The notes: generated by a model from the letters alone, not told the origin. 64,000 nucleotides of DNA from Cryptomeria japonica (GCF_030272615.1 NC_081408.1:408447889-408511888), one strand, 5' to 3'; shown: positions 11,191 through 23,116, numbered from the stretch's first letter. Made by a program: numbers and translations.

Positions 11191-12149
11191 CTATTGATAG
11201 GGTTCTTGTAGGGGAGAGGACCGAATATTTGAGCACCCTAACTTTGCGCTTCTCAAAATCCTACGTGAAAATTTCAAATCTCCCAATTTTTTACAAAAAC
11301 TTACTTGGCAATTCCTCTCTTATAACTAAGTTTTCAGGGCCACGTCATCAAATATGATGCTATACCAATATGCTTTTTGTCAAGGTGTCCAAAAAAACCC
11401 CAAAAAAGGTGAGACCAATGGTTGTGCAAAAGGGAGACCTATAATTGTTCATCTGATGTGGCATCACATGATTGGTTGTTTTTAATAACTATGGGTATTC
11501 ATCATCAGTAATAACCACTTTAAATTCACAACTATTGATGCAATATTGTCAAAAAAATTGGGCATTGTATTTATGATGGTAAAAAATGGGATCAGTTGGT
11601 TTAGGACCTAACCTGACTTTTCTCCATACATTGGAATATGAAATATCCTAAGGAAGTTATTCACTTTGACTAACTCTTGTAAAAGAGAGTCAAGGAATAC
11701 TCTTAGAGTTTATATTCCTTTGTTGTTATGAAAGGGAAATGAGCTAAATGTGCAATGATGATAAAATAAGCTAGAAAGACAAAGAAAATGACTAGGTAAA
11801 CTGCAACAACAGAGAAATACACAACTGCAACTGAGAGACAAAGGACTGGGTTGAAGGGGAAATTCTAGTGTGCACCTGATATCAGAATCTAGGCCTGATT
11901 GAGTTGGTCCAAGGCACCGAGTGCTTTGGTCTCCCTTATTGTACTGAGTTGGACTTCTGGAATCTACTTGTTGAAGCCCGGAGATGCAGAATTGTTAAAG
12001 AATGCTAAAAAATGTAAGGACCAGGGTGCTTGATGCTCTGGTCCTAAACCATAGCACTAGGCACTTTGATCCCAAGATTATATGACCTCCTTCTGGATCT
12101 GGACCTGTACCTACAAGTTCTAGCTTTCCTGAAGATTGCAACTTTGTCG
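11191..12149. other. AT-rich intergenic DNA, no gene seen
   Basis: Contains a few short phrases similar to neighbouring repeats (for example ACTATTGATAGGG at 11201 and ACTATTGATGC at 11531). No coding frame or clear terminal repeat is visible. Confidence 0.4.
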
Positions 12150-13228
12150 AATTTTTGTACCTGCACCTACAACTTGAAAAATGGTGTTTGGGTGGGTATA
12201 TAGGGTTTTGCCTTAGTCAAACCCCTTGTTTTGGTAATTTCCACCTCCACAAATAGCCAATAATGTATTGAAAATTTGTGTGCTAGAATCTCATGTGACA
12301 AGTTCCTAAATGAGCTAGAATGCAAGAATTAGAGTTCTACAATATGCTTTGAGTATGAACCCTAAATGAACATAATGTCAAAGAGAATGATTCAAATCAA
12401 AAATGCAATAATGGATCTAAAGAAATAATGTAGATCTAAGAATGAATGTTGTGAAACTCATATAAAGATATAAAAATAACATGAAAGCATACCAAACCCT
12501 AAAGGAGAGGTACAAGCCAATCAACAGTTGGTGATCTCCTATTATTATTCAATATCTTCAAATCTTCAATTGATGATGAAAATAATTGATGTAGACTTGA
12601 TAAATTCTTGATTTACTGATTGAAGACTTCACATAACTACTACTTTCACTTCACAAGAGGCTCCCTCAATCGCTAGAGTTCTTGGATCCCTTAAATGAGG
12701 AAATGAAAGGTTATATATATCAAATCCTAACTTTATTTTTGATCATAGGCCAACCTAGAATTGATATGTTTTCATACAAAGCTGGATTTAAACATTATAA
12801 TGTCACCAAAACATCATCCCGATATTCAAGGAGAAAAAGTTGGGACCAGAGTGTCGTGCTCTGGTCCGGCCGACTTTTTTCCAAATTTTTAGGGATGCAA
12901 GGTATAATGATTACAAAGTCAATCCTAGCTTAGTGTGACAATTCAAGGTGTTTAGATGTGTGAAATTGGGCCTTGAAGGTCGAAATAGGACCTAATTAGG
13001 GCTCTGATGAATTAACTGATCAAAAGGATAAAATAGAAAGGGGCACACTTAGGGTTAGGTGCCTAATTTATGATGTGTAGAATGATGAGAGATGTCTTTA
13101 GATTTAATTTAATTAATTAATTAATTAATTAAAGGGGATTTAAAATGCAAAATGCAACACACTAAGGTGGGTGCTAACCTAAGCGTGAAATTGTACCACC
13201 CATTAAGGGTGTACAATTTACAATGCTA
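12150..13228. repeat. Diverged LTR-like repeat, copy C
   Basis: Shares GGGTTTTGCCTTAGTCAAAC (12210) with copies A and B. At 12830-12900 it carries the GGGACCAGAGTGTCGTGCTC block related to those at 150-230 and 780-850, and it ends GTACAATTTACAATGCTACA (13209-13228), like copy B. The left edge is not clear. The small frame at 12682-12933 is likely a chance frame inside this repeat. Confidence 0.4.
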
Positions 13229-14893
13229 CATTTAGCCCCCACTTTAGCGATCATATGACACTACAAGCATATGCAAGCTAAATTATAGAAAGGTAAACAT
13301 TCATGGAAAAAAGGATAGTCCATAAGATGTTGAACAAAGCCCCCATCGGTATCTGTGGCACATTGTTAGGAACCGCATCCTACAAAACCACATTGTTAGA
13401 TAAAATCACAAATCACTTAAATGCTTACTAAGGAAATGATGAAATTTGCAGGTAGCTATATGCCCCCCTGTTTCATCTTGCTAATTAGTGAGTTGAAATA
13501 GGGTATCATGTTTACCACACCAAATTGTGAAGGAAAATTGATAACAAATGCTCACAAGAAGGTTTGACACAAGGTGAAAACTAATGGAGAGTCATTTGGT
13601 AAGAAAGAGAACTAAGCCACAATTCCAACACAACCAAGAGTGTGAGAATTGGATATCTCTAGCACAAGATGAAATATTAAGCAAAAAATGTATAATTAGG
13701 GTTTGGAAAAGAATTACCTTTTAATAAATGACAGGTGTAAAGGGATATTTTTGATAGATAAAAGGAGAAAGAGATCATTATGCAAATATATCCACCTTTG
13801 AGAGTAAAGGGGATCTTTGATAAAGATGACATCTTTAAAAAGAGGGGAAGGAAAATAAGAATACATGCCTTCTCCAATATTTTGGGAAAAGAGGATTCTT
13901 AGCGAAGGATTGCACATTTTCAATAAGGATATATTGTTCATGAAAGATGTATTAGTTCAAATAGAGAATAGGTCCCAAACAAAGAACACACATATTCTAC
14001 ACAAGAAACGACACCAAATGAAAAATACACCTCAACAAAGGAAGGTGAATCATTAAAGAAGAGAATAGAAGATTGAAATATTATTCTTTCTCACTAAGTA
14101 TGGAGGCAAGGACACCAAAGAGAGATCATTTATAAAATAAAAACTCTTCTAAAATAAGGGAAAAGGTCCTCATCAGGGATATGCATGTCCACAACATAAA
14201 AGGGTTCATTATAAAAGATCCACACAATGAAGAAAAGAATTTGATGAATGATTATAGACTTCGACACCAAGGAAGAGGTCCCAATTAAGGATATGTACTT
14301 AAGATCCTTATTAGGGATACTTGTTCCAATATGAGAGAGGTAATTCCCAATAGGAATATACAACTCTACAATGGATAAGAGATTCTTATAGAAGACGCTA
14401 CTTCACAAAGGGGAAAGTTTTAATCTTAAGAAGGGGAGGTGTTTGAAATTATTCTTGCCCCCATACATAGAGACAAGAGATGGGACAAAAATAGGCTATT
14501 ATGTTGCTTCAAAAGTATGATTGCACATGAAATTGTACTATCACAAATGATAATGAGCCCCCAATAGGTAAGCTACCAATGTCACATAGTAAAGAGCAAC
14601 ATAATAGCCACTAATGTTCTTTAATTGTATGATAGATTAGACAAATAATTTGAATATGACATGTTAAATTCTCTACAATCAATGGGAGCAAAAACATGTA
14701 TAATATGATGAGTATTGAAATGTCTTGATCAAGAAAGTAGTCTCTAGTAGGAGAATAGGCCACTAAGTCACGTTCCTCTTGCACACCAATTTTCTCATAC
14801 ATAGCAGAAAACTTACAAGAGGGACAAGTATAACTCATATTATAAGAGAGGATATTGGAATGAATAGAATATAAAACGTCATAGGGTGCCTAT
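13229..14893. repeat. Internal sequence of the old LTR-like family
   Basis: Begins right after the TGCTACA end of copy C with TTTAGCCCCCACTTTAGC. The part 14430-14640 matches 2690-2880. Several imperfect phrases (AATAGGTCCCAA, AAAGGTCCTCATC, AAGAGGTCCCAATT) repeat about every 100-200 bp. No long frame survives. The segment is cut by the left end of the large Gypsy element at 14894. Confidence 0.4.
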
Positions 14894-16072
14894 TGTAATA
14901 CCCTAAAAATGGTCATCTAAACCATGGGCCCCTAATCTCGACAACATCACCAAGGTCCTAACCAAAGGCAATTAAATCAATCTTGAGCACATTATTAATT
15001 CTTTAATCGTCAAATATCACATGGCAAATCAACTATTCAATATTAATTAAGTATTTATTTAATTAATCAAATCATTTCCAATAATATCATTTTGGGATAA
15101 TATTTCCAATAATATCATTTTGATCAATTATCCCATTTTAATTTATTAAATATCCTTGCATATTTAATTAATTAATAAATTTGCCATTCAATCATGCAAA
15201 AAGGATTAATTTATTACAAAAGATGAATTAATTTATTACAAAGAGTTGAATTGAAAATAAAACAAAAAGAATTGAATTGAGAGAGAAATCAAACTTGAGA
15301 TATTATTTCTTTTTCTAAATTTAGAACTTGAGATCAGAAAAGCAATTTAATTGAATTATTGAATTATTCTCTAAAATTGGAACTCAAAGCTTTTCAAAAA
15401 AAGAAGTTCAGTTGCATTGAAAAGACCTTTTTCTTGAATAAATTAAAGAATTATATATTTTTATCAGATATGCATGGAATTAATTTATTATTATTTTCCA
15501 ATGCAACTTGGACTTCTAATTTGAATGCATTTCAATTAAACTATAATTCGAATCTATCTCAAGGTTAACTAAACATGATTTTTCAATTATTTCAATTAAT
15601 CCAAAATTAAGCTTTCTCATCATCTCTCTTGTGATTCTCTATAAATTCAGTCTTCAGCTCTCATTCCAATTTACCCCAGAGATTTTTGAGAACACACTTG
15701 GAGATTATTATCACGCTAATTTCGCTCTGGAGTCATTGAAGATTATTGTGCTTTTTAGATTGTTTGCATCCATTTTCCATTCATTATTGTTTGCATTCAT
15801 TGTTGCTTGAATTGATTATTGCTTCAATTATTCATTCATCTTGCATCCATATAGTTAATATCATATAGATTAAATCCTTCGTCTTGGTGTAGTCTAGTCA
15901 CTGGTATTGCTTATAAAAATCTGAGAGCAATCTTATACTCGCATCTTTTAGAAGGCAATTGGTCGTTGTGCTATGGTTTATTACTTATTGATTATTGATT
16001 ACTAACCATGCATATAATGACTTAATTGAAGTGTTGTGCTTGTAGCTATAGGTTCACTTTTTCACACACACA
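14894..16072 (+). repeat. 5' LTR of the large Gypsy element
   Basis: Starts TGTAATACCCTAAAAATGG and ends ...CACACACACA. It is 1179 bp, against 1135 bp for the 3' copy. The 5' copy holds a short tandem duplication of the AATATCATTTTG region near 15080-15125 that the 3' copy lacks, and differs in the TTGCATTCATTG area near 15790. The short plus-strand frame at 15359-15568 recurs in the 3' LTR only because the LTR is repeated. Confidence 0.92.
15639..15647 (+). promoter_or_regulatory. Probable TATA box in the 5' LTR
   Basis: CTATAAATT follows GTGATTCT and is preserved in the 3' LTR near 32060. It would start the genomic transcript about 30 bp downstream, leaving about 400 bp of R-U5. Inferred from motif and position only. 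Confidence 0.5.
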
Positions 16073-16076
16073 TCTC

Positions 16077-16095
16077 TGGCGCCCACCGTGGGGCC
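16077..16095 (+). promoter_or_regulatory. Primer-binding site
   Basis: TGGCGCCCACCGTGGGGCC lies four bases after the 5' LTR. TGG starts complementary to a tRNA CCA end are the rule for LTR elements. The exact tRNA cannot be named without a tRNA set. Confidence 0.75.
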
Positions 16096-16179
16096 CGAAG
16101 ACTACACTTTTTCGGCCTCCAAGACTGACCACTTTTTTTTGTTATTTTCCAAATTTTAGATTTTTCGGTTTTTCGTCCG

Positions 16180-18150
16180 TACATCTCGTACGACAATTTT
16201 TACAGGCTGAAACGACAAACTGTAGGCATCGCATGAATTGCAAATATCCTATCATATGAGCAGATCCTCTGTCGTACGAGTAGAAATCCTCTGTCGTATG
16301 AGTAGACATCATCAGCAATCTTCTTTCATACAATACTAAATCCTGTCTCGTACGAGTCAAGTGTCTGTCGTACGATTCTGTATTTTCTGGTAAAAGAGGC
16401 AAATTTCATAATTTTCTCATTTCTAATTGATTATTTTGACAATTGACCCTAACTATTTATCTGTCTATCTCAGGGTTTTTCATAGCCTAACTAGTTTCTG
16501 CAAAACGCTTGTTGAAGAATACGCTTGTCGCACAAAGAGAATATGACTACTAATTCGTTGTCTTTGCAAATTGCCTGAGGAGAATCGACTAAATGTCGTG
16601 TATTCTTTAAATTCATTTTTAGGCACCTAACTTTCTATCTGGTTAATAAACAAACTCTGTCTTTTGTGTTTTAGAAAAATCTGAGAGGTAGGAGAGTATG
16701 CTCTTGTCTTCTTCTAGACAATCAGAAATCTAGACCCTTGAAGTATTTTCTTAAGATTGATTGTAACATCTTTAGCAGGCCTGCCCTCCCGAGGAGCTAA
16801 TAACTCTATAGCCTTTATGGCCGGTGAGAGGGGAACGACCTAAGTGGAAATGACTAGACGCCAAGTACTCCAACCCACTATAAAATAAACGTGATTTGAT
16901 GAAAATCAAGTCAATGGCAGTGCTCGGGAATAGTTCTCCTCCATACCTTCAGGTATATTAAACCTTGGTTTTCAAGGCTGGGAGACCTCTTAATTGAGTT
17001 TATACCTCGACGCACCAAATGGATCCCTGACTAAATCCAATTTAAAATTAGAAGTTACCCGGTTCACCTCTGAAAGGGGGATAATCTTTGTGCAAGAGAG
17101 ATAGTAACTCTCCCAAGATACTTGTCATTTCATGCCCCCATTAGCATTTGGAGTCAGATAATATGGCGTTGAGAATCCATTGCGTGAGACTCAGCGATCG
17201 TATTTTGATTAGCTATTGGGTGTGTACCTGAGTCTACAAGCAAAGGTTTTCTTTCCTCACCAAATTCCTTAGGGTTTGCATGTTGTGATTGGAGTCACTA
17301 TACATACTACTTGTTTTCTGTGTTTTCATCCCTGAAACAAAAATTGAAATACCAAAAATTGGTGAAGACCAGAAACAACTCAGTGAGTCGAAACTCTATC
17401 CATGTCAGAAACTAGTCCATCCTAACTCAAAACTCTATCTGTGTCAGAAACTAGTCCATCCTAAGTAAAAACTCTGTCTGTGTCAGAAACTAGTCCATCC
17501 TAAGTCAAAACTTTGTCCGTGTCAGAAACTAGTCCATACTAAGTCAAAACTTTGTCCGTGTCAGAAACTAGTCCATCCTAAGTCAAAACTTTGTCAGTGT
17601 CAGAAACTAGTCCATCCTAAGTCAAAACTCTGTCCATGTCAGAAACTAGTCCATCCTAAGTCAAAACTCTGTCCATGTCAGAAACTAGTCCATCCTAAGT
17701 CGAAACTCTATGTCATAAACTAGTACATTTTAAGTCGGAAATCTGTCTGTGTCAGAAACTAGTTTATCCTGGTCAAAAATCAGTCCATCTCAGAATTAGT
17801 CATACTCAGTTATCATACTCAGCAATCGAAAAAACTCAAAATTTCTAGGCTCTGTCTTGTGAACAGTCATACGAATCTGATAATCCATCGTGCTGCACCA
17901 AGTCCTGTGTCATACGAGTCTACTGATTTGTCATCGTATACCATATTATCGGTCGTACGAGTCTGAGTCATCTATCGTCCTGCACTGTATCTTGTCTCAT
18001 ACGAGACAGAATTACCCTCAGTCTTTTGTCATCCTACACATGCCCATTTGTCGTACGGTATGAGGTAGCAACTCCTACGAAATAGAACTATTGTCATCCT
18101 GTAGATGCTAAATTATCGTCCGGTCCAGAAAATACTGTCGTACGAGTCTC
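16180..18150. repeat. Leader region with scattered TCGTACGA palindromes
   Basis: The untranslated leader contains many copies and one-base variants of TCGTACGA(G), for example near 16187, 16273, 16296 (TCGTATGAG), 16348, 16370, 17952, 17995 and 18137. They cluster at 16180-16385 and 17860-18150. Another copy lies in the antisense gene's intron near 29951. Between the clusters, 16760-17250 holds ordinary leader sequence with no frame. Confidence 0.6.
17383..17780. repeat. 39-bp tandem repeat, about ten units
   Basis: The unit is close to AAAACTCTGTCCATGTCAGA followed by AACTAGTCCATCCTAAGTC. Units differ mainly at CTATC/CTGTC/TTTGTC and at the base before GTGTCAG. The last units (about 17700-17780) are shorter and diverged. 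The array lies in the leader between the PBS and gag and does not encode a kept frame. Confidence 0.85.
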
Positions 18151-18573
18151 TGGTTTTATCAGAACAGAACAGTCAAACTTGCCTAAAAACAACTTACAGC
18201 AAACATAATACTGGTTATCATTTTCCTGAGCATAAACAAATCAAGACAGTGTACCTCTGCCATTTGCGTTGCGCGATTTGGTCGATCACCTTTCAGCTAG
18301 TTCAATCAACTACCTATCAAATTTTAGTCACTTAGATAACGTCTTATACAGGATAGATCATTCCTGAAACCATACTGAATCTTACACTATGCTTAGAATC
18401 AACTTAGATAACGTCTTAGATAGGATAGATCATTCCTGAAATTAGACTAAATCTTAGTTGTTTCTCCTAAACAATACTCTAAACAGAACAACTAGCTCTG
18501 AAATTGATCTAGCTCTGAAATTGATCTTGACCTCTGCATCACAAACAACTTTAGGTCACACAAATCCATAAAG

Positions 18574-20336
18574 ATGCCTATTCAAACCAAGAGTTCTCAT
18601 AAGAAAGAAGCCAAAGGCAAAGAACAACCCTTCAAATATCAAGATAATCCATTCTACGTGAAGGATCCACTCATTAACATGTCGTCATCATCAGGCAGAC
18701 CAATTTTTGATGAACCTGAATCTCCCACCATACATGAGACAGAATACAATGATGGAAACAAAAACAACCGTAATATTCCCAAAAATCATAATGACTCCTC
18801 ATCATCAAGTGAGACTAACAAAGACGCTAAACCTCCAGAAAAATAAATCCTTGACTATCAAAAAGACAAAGACTTTAGAAAATGGATGAAAACTATCGTG
18901 ACCCGAGAGAAGGAAGACTATTTCTTAGAACTAGCAAAACAAGGTGCCAAACTTCCTATTGGATATGATGTTCAGACACTTGTTACTAAAAAGGAAGACT
19001 CGCCTATACTCATGGTACATAAACAGTTACTAGCTTTGTGGATGGAGGTCACAGAACTGAAGAATAAAGACAAGTCCCCAAAACAATATTCTCTGGAAAC
19101 AATATGTCCCTTTCCATTTGACAAGAATCTACACATGCCTCCATTTCCTCCATGAGTGGAAATCCCAAAATTTGACAAATATGATGGTACCTCAGATCCT
19201 TAAGATCATGTTAGGGAATTTAGTGCTACTTGTATGGAGTTCATGCACGATCAAACGTACCTCATGCGTCTCTTCCCAAGGAGTTTAGGGGGTCAAGCAA
19301 TGGAATGGTTCTCAAGTCTACCCAAAGGAATAAAAACATTTGAAGAACTAATCCAACTATTTTTACAACAATACTCATACAACATTCGGCATCCTGTGAC
19401 TATGATCGATCTTTGTAATACTCAACAGAAAATAGGGGAACCTCTTCTTACTTTTCTCCAGCACTGGAGAAAGATGTTCTCTAGGTACCCACGACCTATC
19501 CCAGACTCTGAGAAAATGGATATATTTGTCAATAACTTGGTCCCTGAACTGAAATATAGTATACAAATGCAAGTACACCCATCATTTAACAAAATGGTAG
19601 ATAATGCCATTCAAATGGAAGATGTGCTCATAAAGAAAGGAGATATCACGCCTTGGAAAGAAACACAAACAGGATCTAACTCTAAAGAGAAGAACAAGTA
19701 TTGGAAATTTGCCAAAGGCAATAACAAGAATGTTGTTAATGATGGAGTAATAGACACTGTCAAAACCAACTCAAAATCCACAATATTCAACTTGGCTGGT
19801 GGTACACAAGCACTTAAAGCTACTGAGATTGCAGCAAAGAATCCGCCAAAAAAAACAAAGGAATGGTTCAAAGAAAGCCTTGGCTTTCCAAACCTAAGCG
19901 TGATTTTACTCCTCTTGAAGAATCATATGAATCCGCTTTCAAAACTCTATTGGCAAACAACTTGATAACACTACCAGATAACTCCAGACCATATGATCCA
20001 GATGTCAAACCAAGATGGTGGAGAGAAAATGAATACTATGACTTCCATCGGAATAAGGGTCATAACATAAACAATTGCATGAAGTTAAAACATGAAATTC
20101 AAGATCTCATAGACGCTGGTAAAGTTGTTGTTGGGAATCATCTAACCAATGCTGATCATAAAGCATTTAAGGACCCTTTGTCTGTTTACAAACAAGGTGA
20201 TTCCTCAAAGACCAAAGGAGGTGCTAAGGTAAATTATACTTATGCCAGCCAGGACAACGTTATCAACATGATTGAGCCTTCACACTCAGAATATTGCAAT
20301 GTGATTATAGTTCAAGATAAACCAAATGAATCATGA
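18574..20336 (+). pseudogene. gag: Tat-type gag, broken
   Basis: Gag forms the particle that packages element RNA. A first frame opens with MPIQTKSSHKKEAKGKEQ. After a stop (18844-18846) the frame continues past further stops at 19153 and 19201 into a retrotransposon gag domain at about 19234-19640 (motifs WFSSLPKGIKTFEEL, FLQQYSYN, VPELKYSIQMQVHPSF). A frame change near 19860 leads to the C-terminal part, with YDFHRNKGHNINNCMKLKHE at about 20038. That is the variant knuckle of Tat gag proteins with its first cysteine now tyrosine. Three internal stops plus a frameshift make it non-functional as it stands. Confidence 0.8.
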
Positions 20337-20648
20337 TATGCAAGAGCTCTGACCTGATCTCAAAAGAAAGTCACTCTCCAAGGAGCTAGTTCTTCCACTC
20401 TGGCTCAAGAAACATCAAACCCAACAGCCTTGCCAAACACACAAAAGGAATCAACCTTGGATAAATTTAAAAGGTTAACTTCATCATCATCCTCTAGATA
20501 CAGCATAGTTGAACAGTTAAAAAGGACAAATGCTCAAATTTAAATTTTTGAATTGCTACAACTCTCATCTGCTCACAAGGAAATCCTAGACAACACATTG
20601 CCCACTACCAACGTTCCAAAAGATTTAGACACTGGTCGACTTTAGTCT

Positions 20649-21212
20649 ATGGTGGGTCATCTGACTTCGCCTCACTATTTGACCTTCTCTGAAGAAGATG
20701 ACAATTCATTAAATCATCCACATAACCAACCATTGCATATTGAAGCCATGATCCACAAACACAAAGTCAAACATGTTTTGATAGATGGAGGCGCGGGGTT
20801 GAATATCTATACTTATCATCTGCTTACACAACTAGGATTCTCTAAAAATATCATTGATCCAGGCAAAAAAATAACAATTAAAGCCTATGATGAGGAACAG
20901 AGGACCTCCAAAGGTCTGGTATCATTACCAATTAGAGTGGGACCGGTAGAGAGAGAAGTCCTTTTCCAGGTTCTTTATATTCCATTGTCATACAATATTT
21001 TACTGGGCAGGTCGTGAATTCATGAAATGAAGGCAGTACCGTCAACGTATCACCAATGCTTAAAGTTTCCCTATAACGGAGCTGAAGTTAGTATTCATGC
21101 TGATACAAATGTCATCTGTAATGCATTGACAAAAGGTGCAGATACTTTTGTGCCTCATAATAGGGAAGCCTCTCCAAATGAAGATCCAGAAACATTCATG
21201 AAAGACTTATAA
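20649..21212 (+). pseudogene. Retroviral-type aspartic protease, degenerate
   Basis: Processes the polyprotein. The active-site loop is LIDGGAGLNIYTYHLLTQLG, with DGGA at 20784-20795 in place of the usual DSGA/DTGA. A second hallmark, SYNILLGRS, stands at about 20988-21014, directly before a TGA. The frame continues after this stop as MKAVPSTYHQCLKFPYNGAE, typical text after the Tat protease, to 21212. The Ser-to-Gly change next to the catalytic Asp and the stop indicate decay. Confidence 0.75.
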
Positions 21213-21301
21213 AAGAGTTAAAGATTACAGATACTGGCATTGATGGCTACAAGATAGAACCGATACTATCATTAGTTTCTCTCCCTTCATCGCCAAAATA
21301 G

Positions 21302-22189
21302 TTGAGCAATCCATCAGAGGCTATGAGAACACAAACTTCGACTCTGAATACCATATATGATGGTCTCTTTGTGCAGTCTTCTACCTCCTTGGCAGATGAA
21401 ATAGAAGAGGATTTTGTGCTTAACTGGCTCTTTAAGGAAGATAGTCAAAATGAGGAGGTACAACACTATGAGATTTCCTCAAACCAATATGGTCCTGGCT
21501 ATAAAATAATTCAATGTATGGGATACCCAGGTACTGGTCCTCTGGGCAAACAAAAGGAAGGTATTACTAAACCAATTCAGCTACAAACCAAATCCACAAA
21601 TGATAAGACTGGACTGGGATACAATCTGAAAAAGACATCAGACCAAAAACATGTTTCTAATTCTAAGTGCTCGAAAAAGATATCGCCTTTAACATTGCAT
21701 GAAGCAGACACTAAACAAACAAAAGTAGAGTGTAGAGAAGAGAAAAAGGAATCAATAGTCAAGAAAGAAGAAATCGTCAGTGCCCAGGATTCGATGGTAT
21801 CAGCTACGATAATACAAGAAGTTGAGGTTCCTGAGGATATAAGAGGTGAAGTCATAAGAATCAGAGAATTGTTTGCACCATTAAAAGTTCTAGTCACATA
21901 TACTGGCACGCAACAAGTAGATGATTCAAACACTGATTCAAACAAGTATGAATGGGGTCCTGACTATCTTTCAGACACATCCACTACAGAAACTCCAGAA
22001 GAATCTGGTGGTGTCATAGATGATACTCAAGAGCTGATGCGCATAAAACTAGAGAAGGAATTACAAGAAATTAGACAAAAGAGGCAAGCAAATTATGAAC
22101 AGGGATTGAAAGAAGAAAGAATACCAAAAAGCTTCTCATCTATGTGCCCTTATCCTAAAATAGAACAAATTAGTTATAGCGCTACATAG
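21302..22189 (+). CDS. G-patch-containing frame between protease and RT
   Basis: A 295-codon frame without a clear ATG of its own (it opens after a TAG). Residues about 66-95 read YKIIQCMGYPGTGPLGKQKE, a G-patch-like glycine pattern (GY-G-GPLGK). G-patch motifs bind RNA or RNA helicases in host proteins and occur near protease in some retroviruses and plant Gypsy polyproteins. The rest is Lys/Glu-rich and disordered in appearance. It is probably part of the original polyprotein rather than a separate gene; the TAG at its start would be a later break. Confidence 0.55.
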   Translation: MSNPSEAMRTQTSTLNTIYDGLFVQSSTSLADEIEEDFVLNWLFKEDSQNEEVQHYEISSNQYGPGYKIIQCMGYPGTGPLGKQKEGITKPIQLQTKSTNDKTGLGYNLKKTSDQKHVSNSKCSKKISPLTLHEADTKQTKVECREEKKESIVKKEEIVSAQDSMVSATIIQEVEVPEDIRGEVIRIRELFAPLKVLVTYTGTQQVDDSNTDSNKYEWGPDYLSDTSTTETPEESGGVIDDTQELMRIKLEKELQEIRQKRQANYEQGLKEERIPKSFSSMCPYPKIEQISYSAT

Positions 22190-22195
22190 GAAGAG

Positions 22196-23113
22196 TTGGA
22201 AGCTACAAAACAAGAACCAGTCATCAGTCCAGAAGAAGCTGAATGGAGTAGACGACAAAAAATCATAGAAACAATGAGATCATGTCAACAGGTGTGTCAG
22301 ATACAAATGACAAATGAACCAAAACATGAAGGAACTTGTAGCATTAAAGATGTTGGTATTGATACCATACATATGCTTACTAAATCACCTGAAAGAGGCT
22401 TGGAAACTTCATCCGATGACTCTGATGACTCTGATGACAATCCTATTCATGATGATATCCACTCAACCTCAAATTCTGAATCATTTGATACAAACAATGA
22501 AAAGTTGCCTACTAGTCTTATTGTTGTTAAACCACGATATGACGTCCAGTCTAGAATAGTAAATGATGTTACAAGTATGTCTATTGGATTAGATCGATTA
22601 AATATTAACATGAACTTTAATAATCATGATCTGACTCTTCCTAGTCTCGAGATACTTACGCAAGGTATCATTCTGGAACTTGACTTTTCGATCCGCAACT
22701 GTGATAACAATACCGTGAACGCTCTTGAACCTATCCAAAATTTGTCCTTAGTACATCTCGAATTGATTGACTATACTTTACAGAATCAACCCATGGATAT
22801 AAGTACTTTTGCTAATGACTATACATTATCCTATTATCTCAATGCAGTCGAACCTATAAACTCTTCCACCAATGAACAGAGTGAAAATATGACTGAAGTG
22901 GATATCAAGTATCTTAGTCGCAAAAACAAGAAAAATAAAAATAAAAAATCTGATGGCAAAAACCATATTGTGGCAGTGTCAGAATCTAAAAAAGAGAAAA
23001 TAAAGGACGTACCTAAAGGTAAAAACCTCTTTGAGGCGCCTGAAGGTGAGATACTTGGTATACTACCCAGTCATTTCCAGGAGCAGTCTTCCATATTGAT
23101 TGAGCTAGCTTAG
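22196..23113 (+). CDS. Linker frame upstream of RT, function unknown
   Basis: A 305-codon open frame, hydrophilic, with an acidic SDDSDDSDDN stretch and a basic RKNKKNKNKKSDGKN stretch near its C-terminal third, ending PEGEILGILPSHFQEQSSIL. It follows the G-patch frame with a TAG and leads directly into the RT frame. In Tat-type polyproteins a poorly conserved spacer separates protease from RT; this is best read as that spacer. No enzymatic motif is visible. Confidence 0.5.
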   Translation: MEATKQEPVISPEEAEWSRRQKIIETMRSCQQVCQIQMTNEPKHEGTCSIKDVGIDTIHMLTKSPERGLETSSDDSDDSDDNPIHDDIHSTSNSESFDTNNEKLPTSLIVVKPRYDVQSRIVNDVTSMSIGLDRLNINMNFNNHDLTLPSLEILTQGIILELDFSIRNCDNNTVNALEPIQNLSLVHLELIDYTLQNQPMDISTFANDYTLSYYLNAVEPINSSTNEQSENMTEVDIKYLSRKNKKNKNKKSDGKNHIVAVSESKKEKIKDVPKGKNLFEAPEGEILGILPSHFQEQSSILIELA

Positions 23114-23116
23114 CTA

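Noticed and set aside
14889-14893. CCTAT as target duplication of the large Gypsy element
   Set aside because: The right side reads CCTGC; only three of five bases match, so no duplication is claimed.
15359-15568. Plus-strand 69-codon frame in the large Gypsy LTR, repeated at 31780
   Set aside because: AT-rich, and the two copies end differently because of a single base; no sign of selection.
17383-17780. CRISPR-like or coding tandem repeat
   Set aside because: Contiguous 39-bp units without spacers and with no kept frame; a simple minisatellite.
16142-18150. CRISPR-like array from repeated GTCGTACGAGTC words
   Set aside because: Spacing is irregular, repeats are short and degenerate, the context is a plant retroelement leader, and no cas genes exist.
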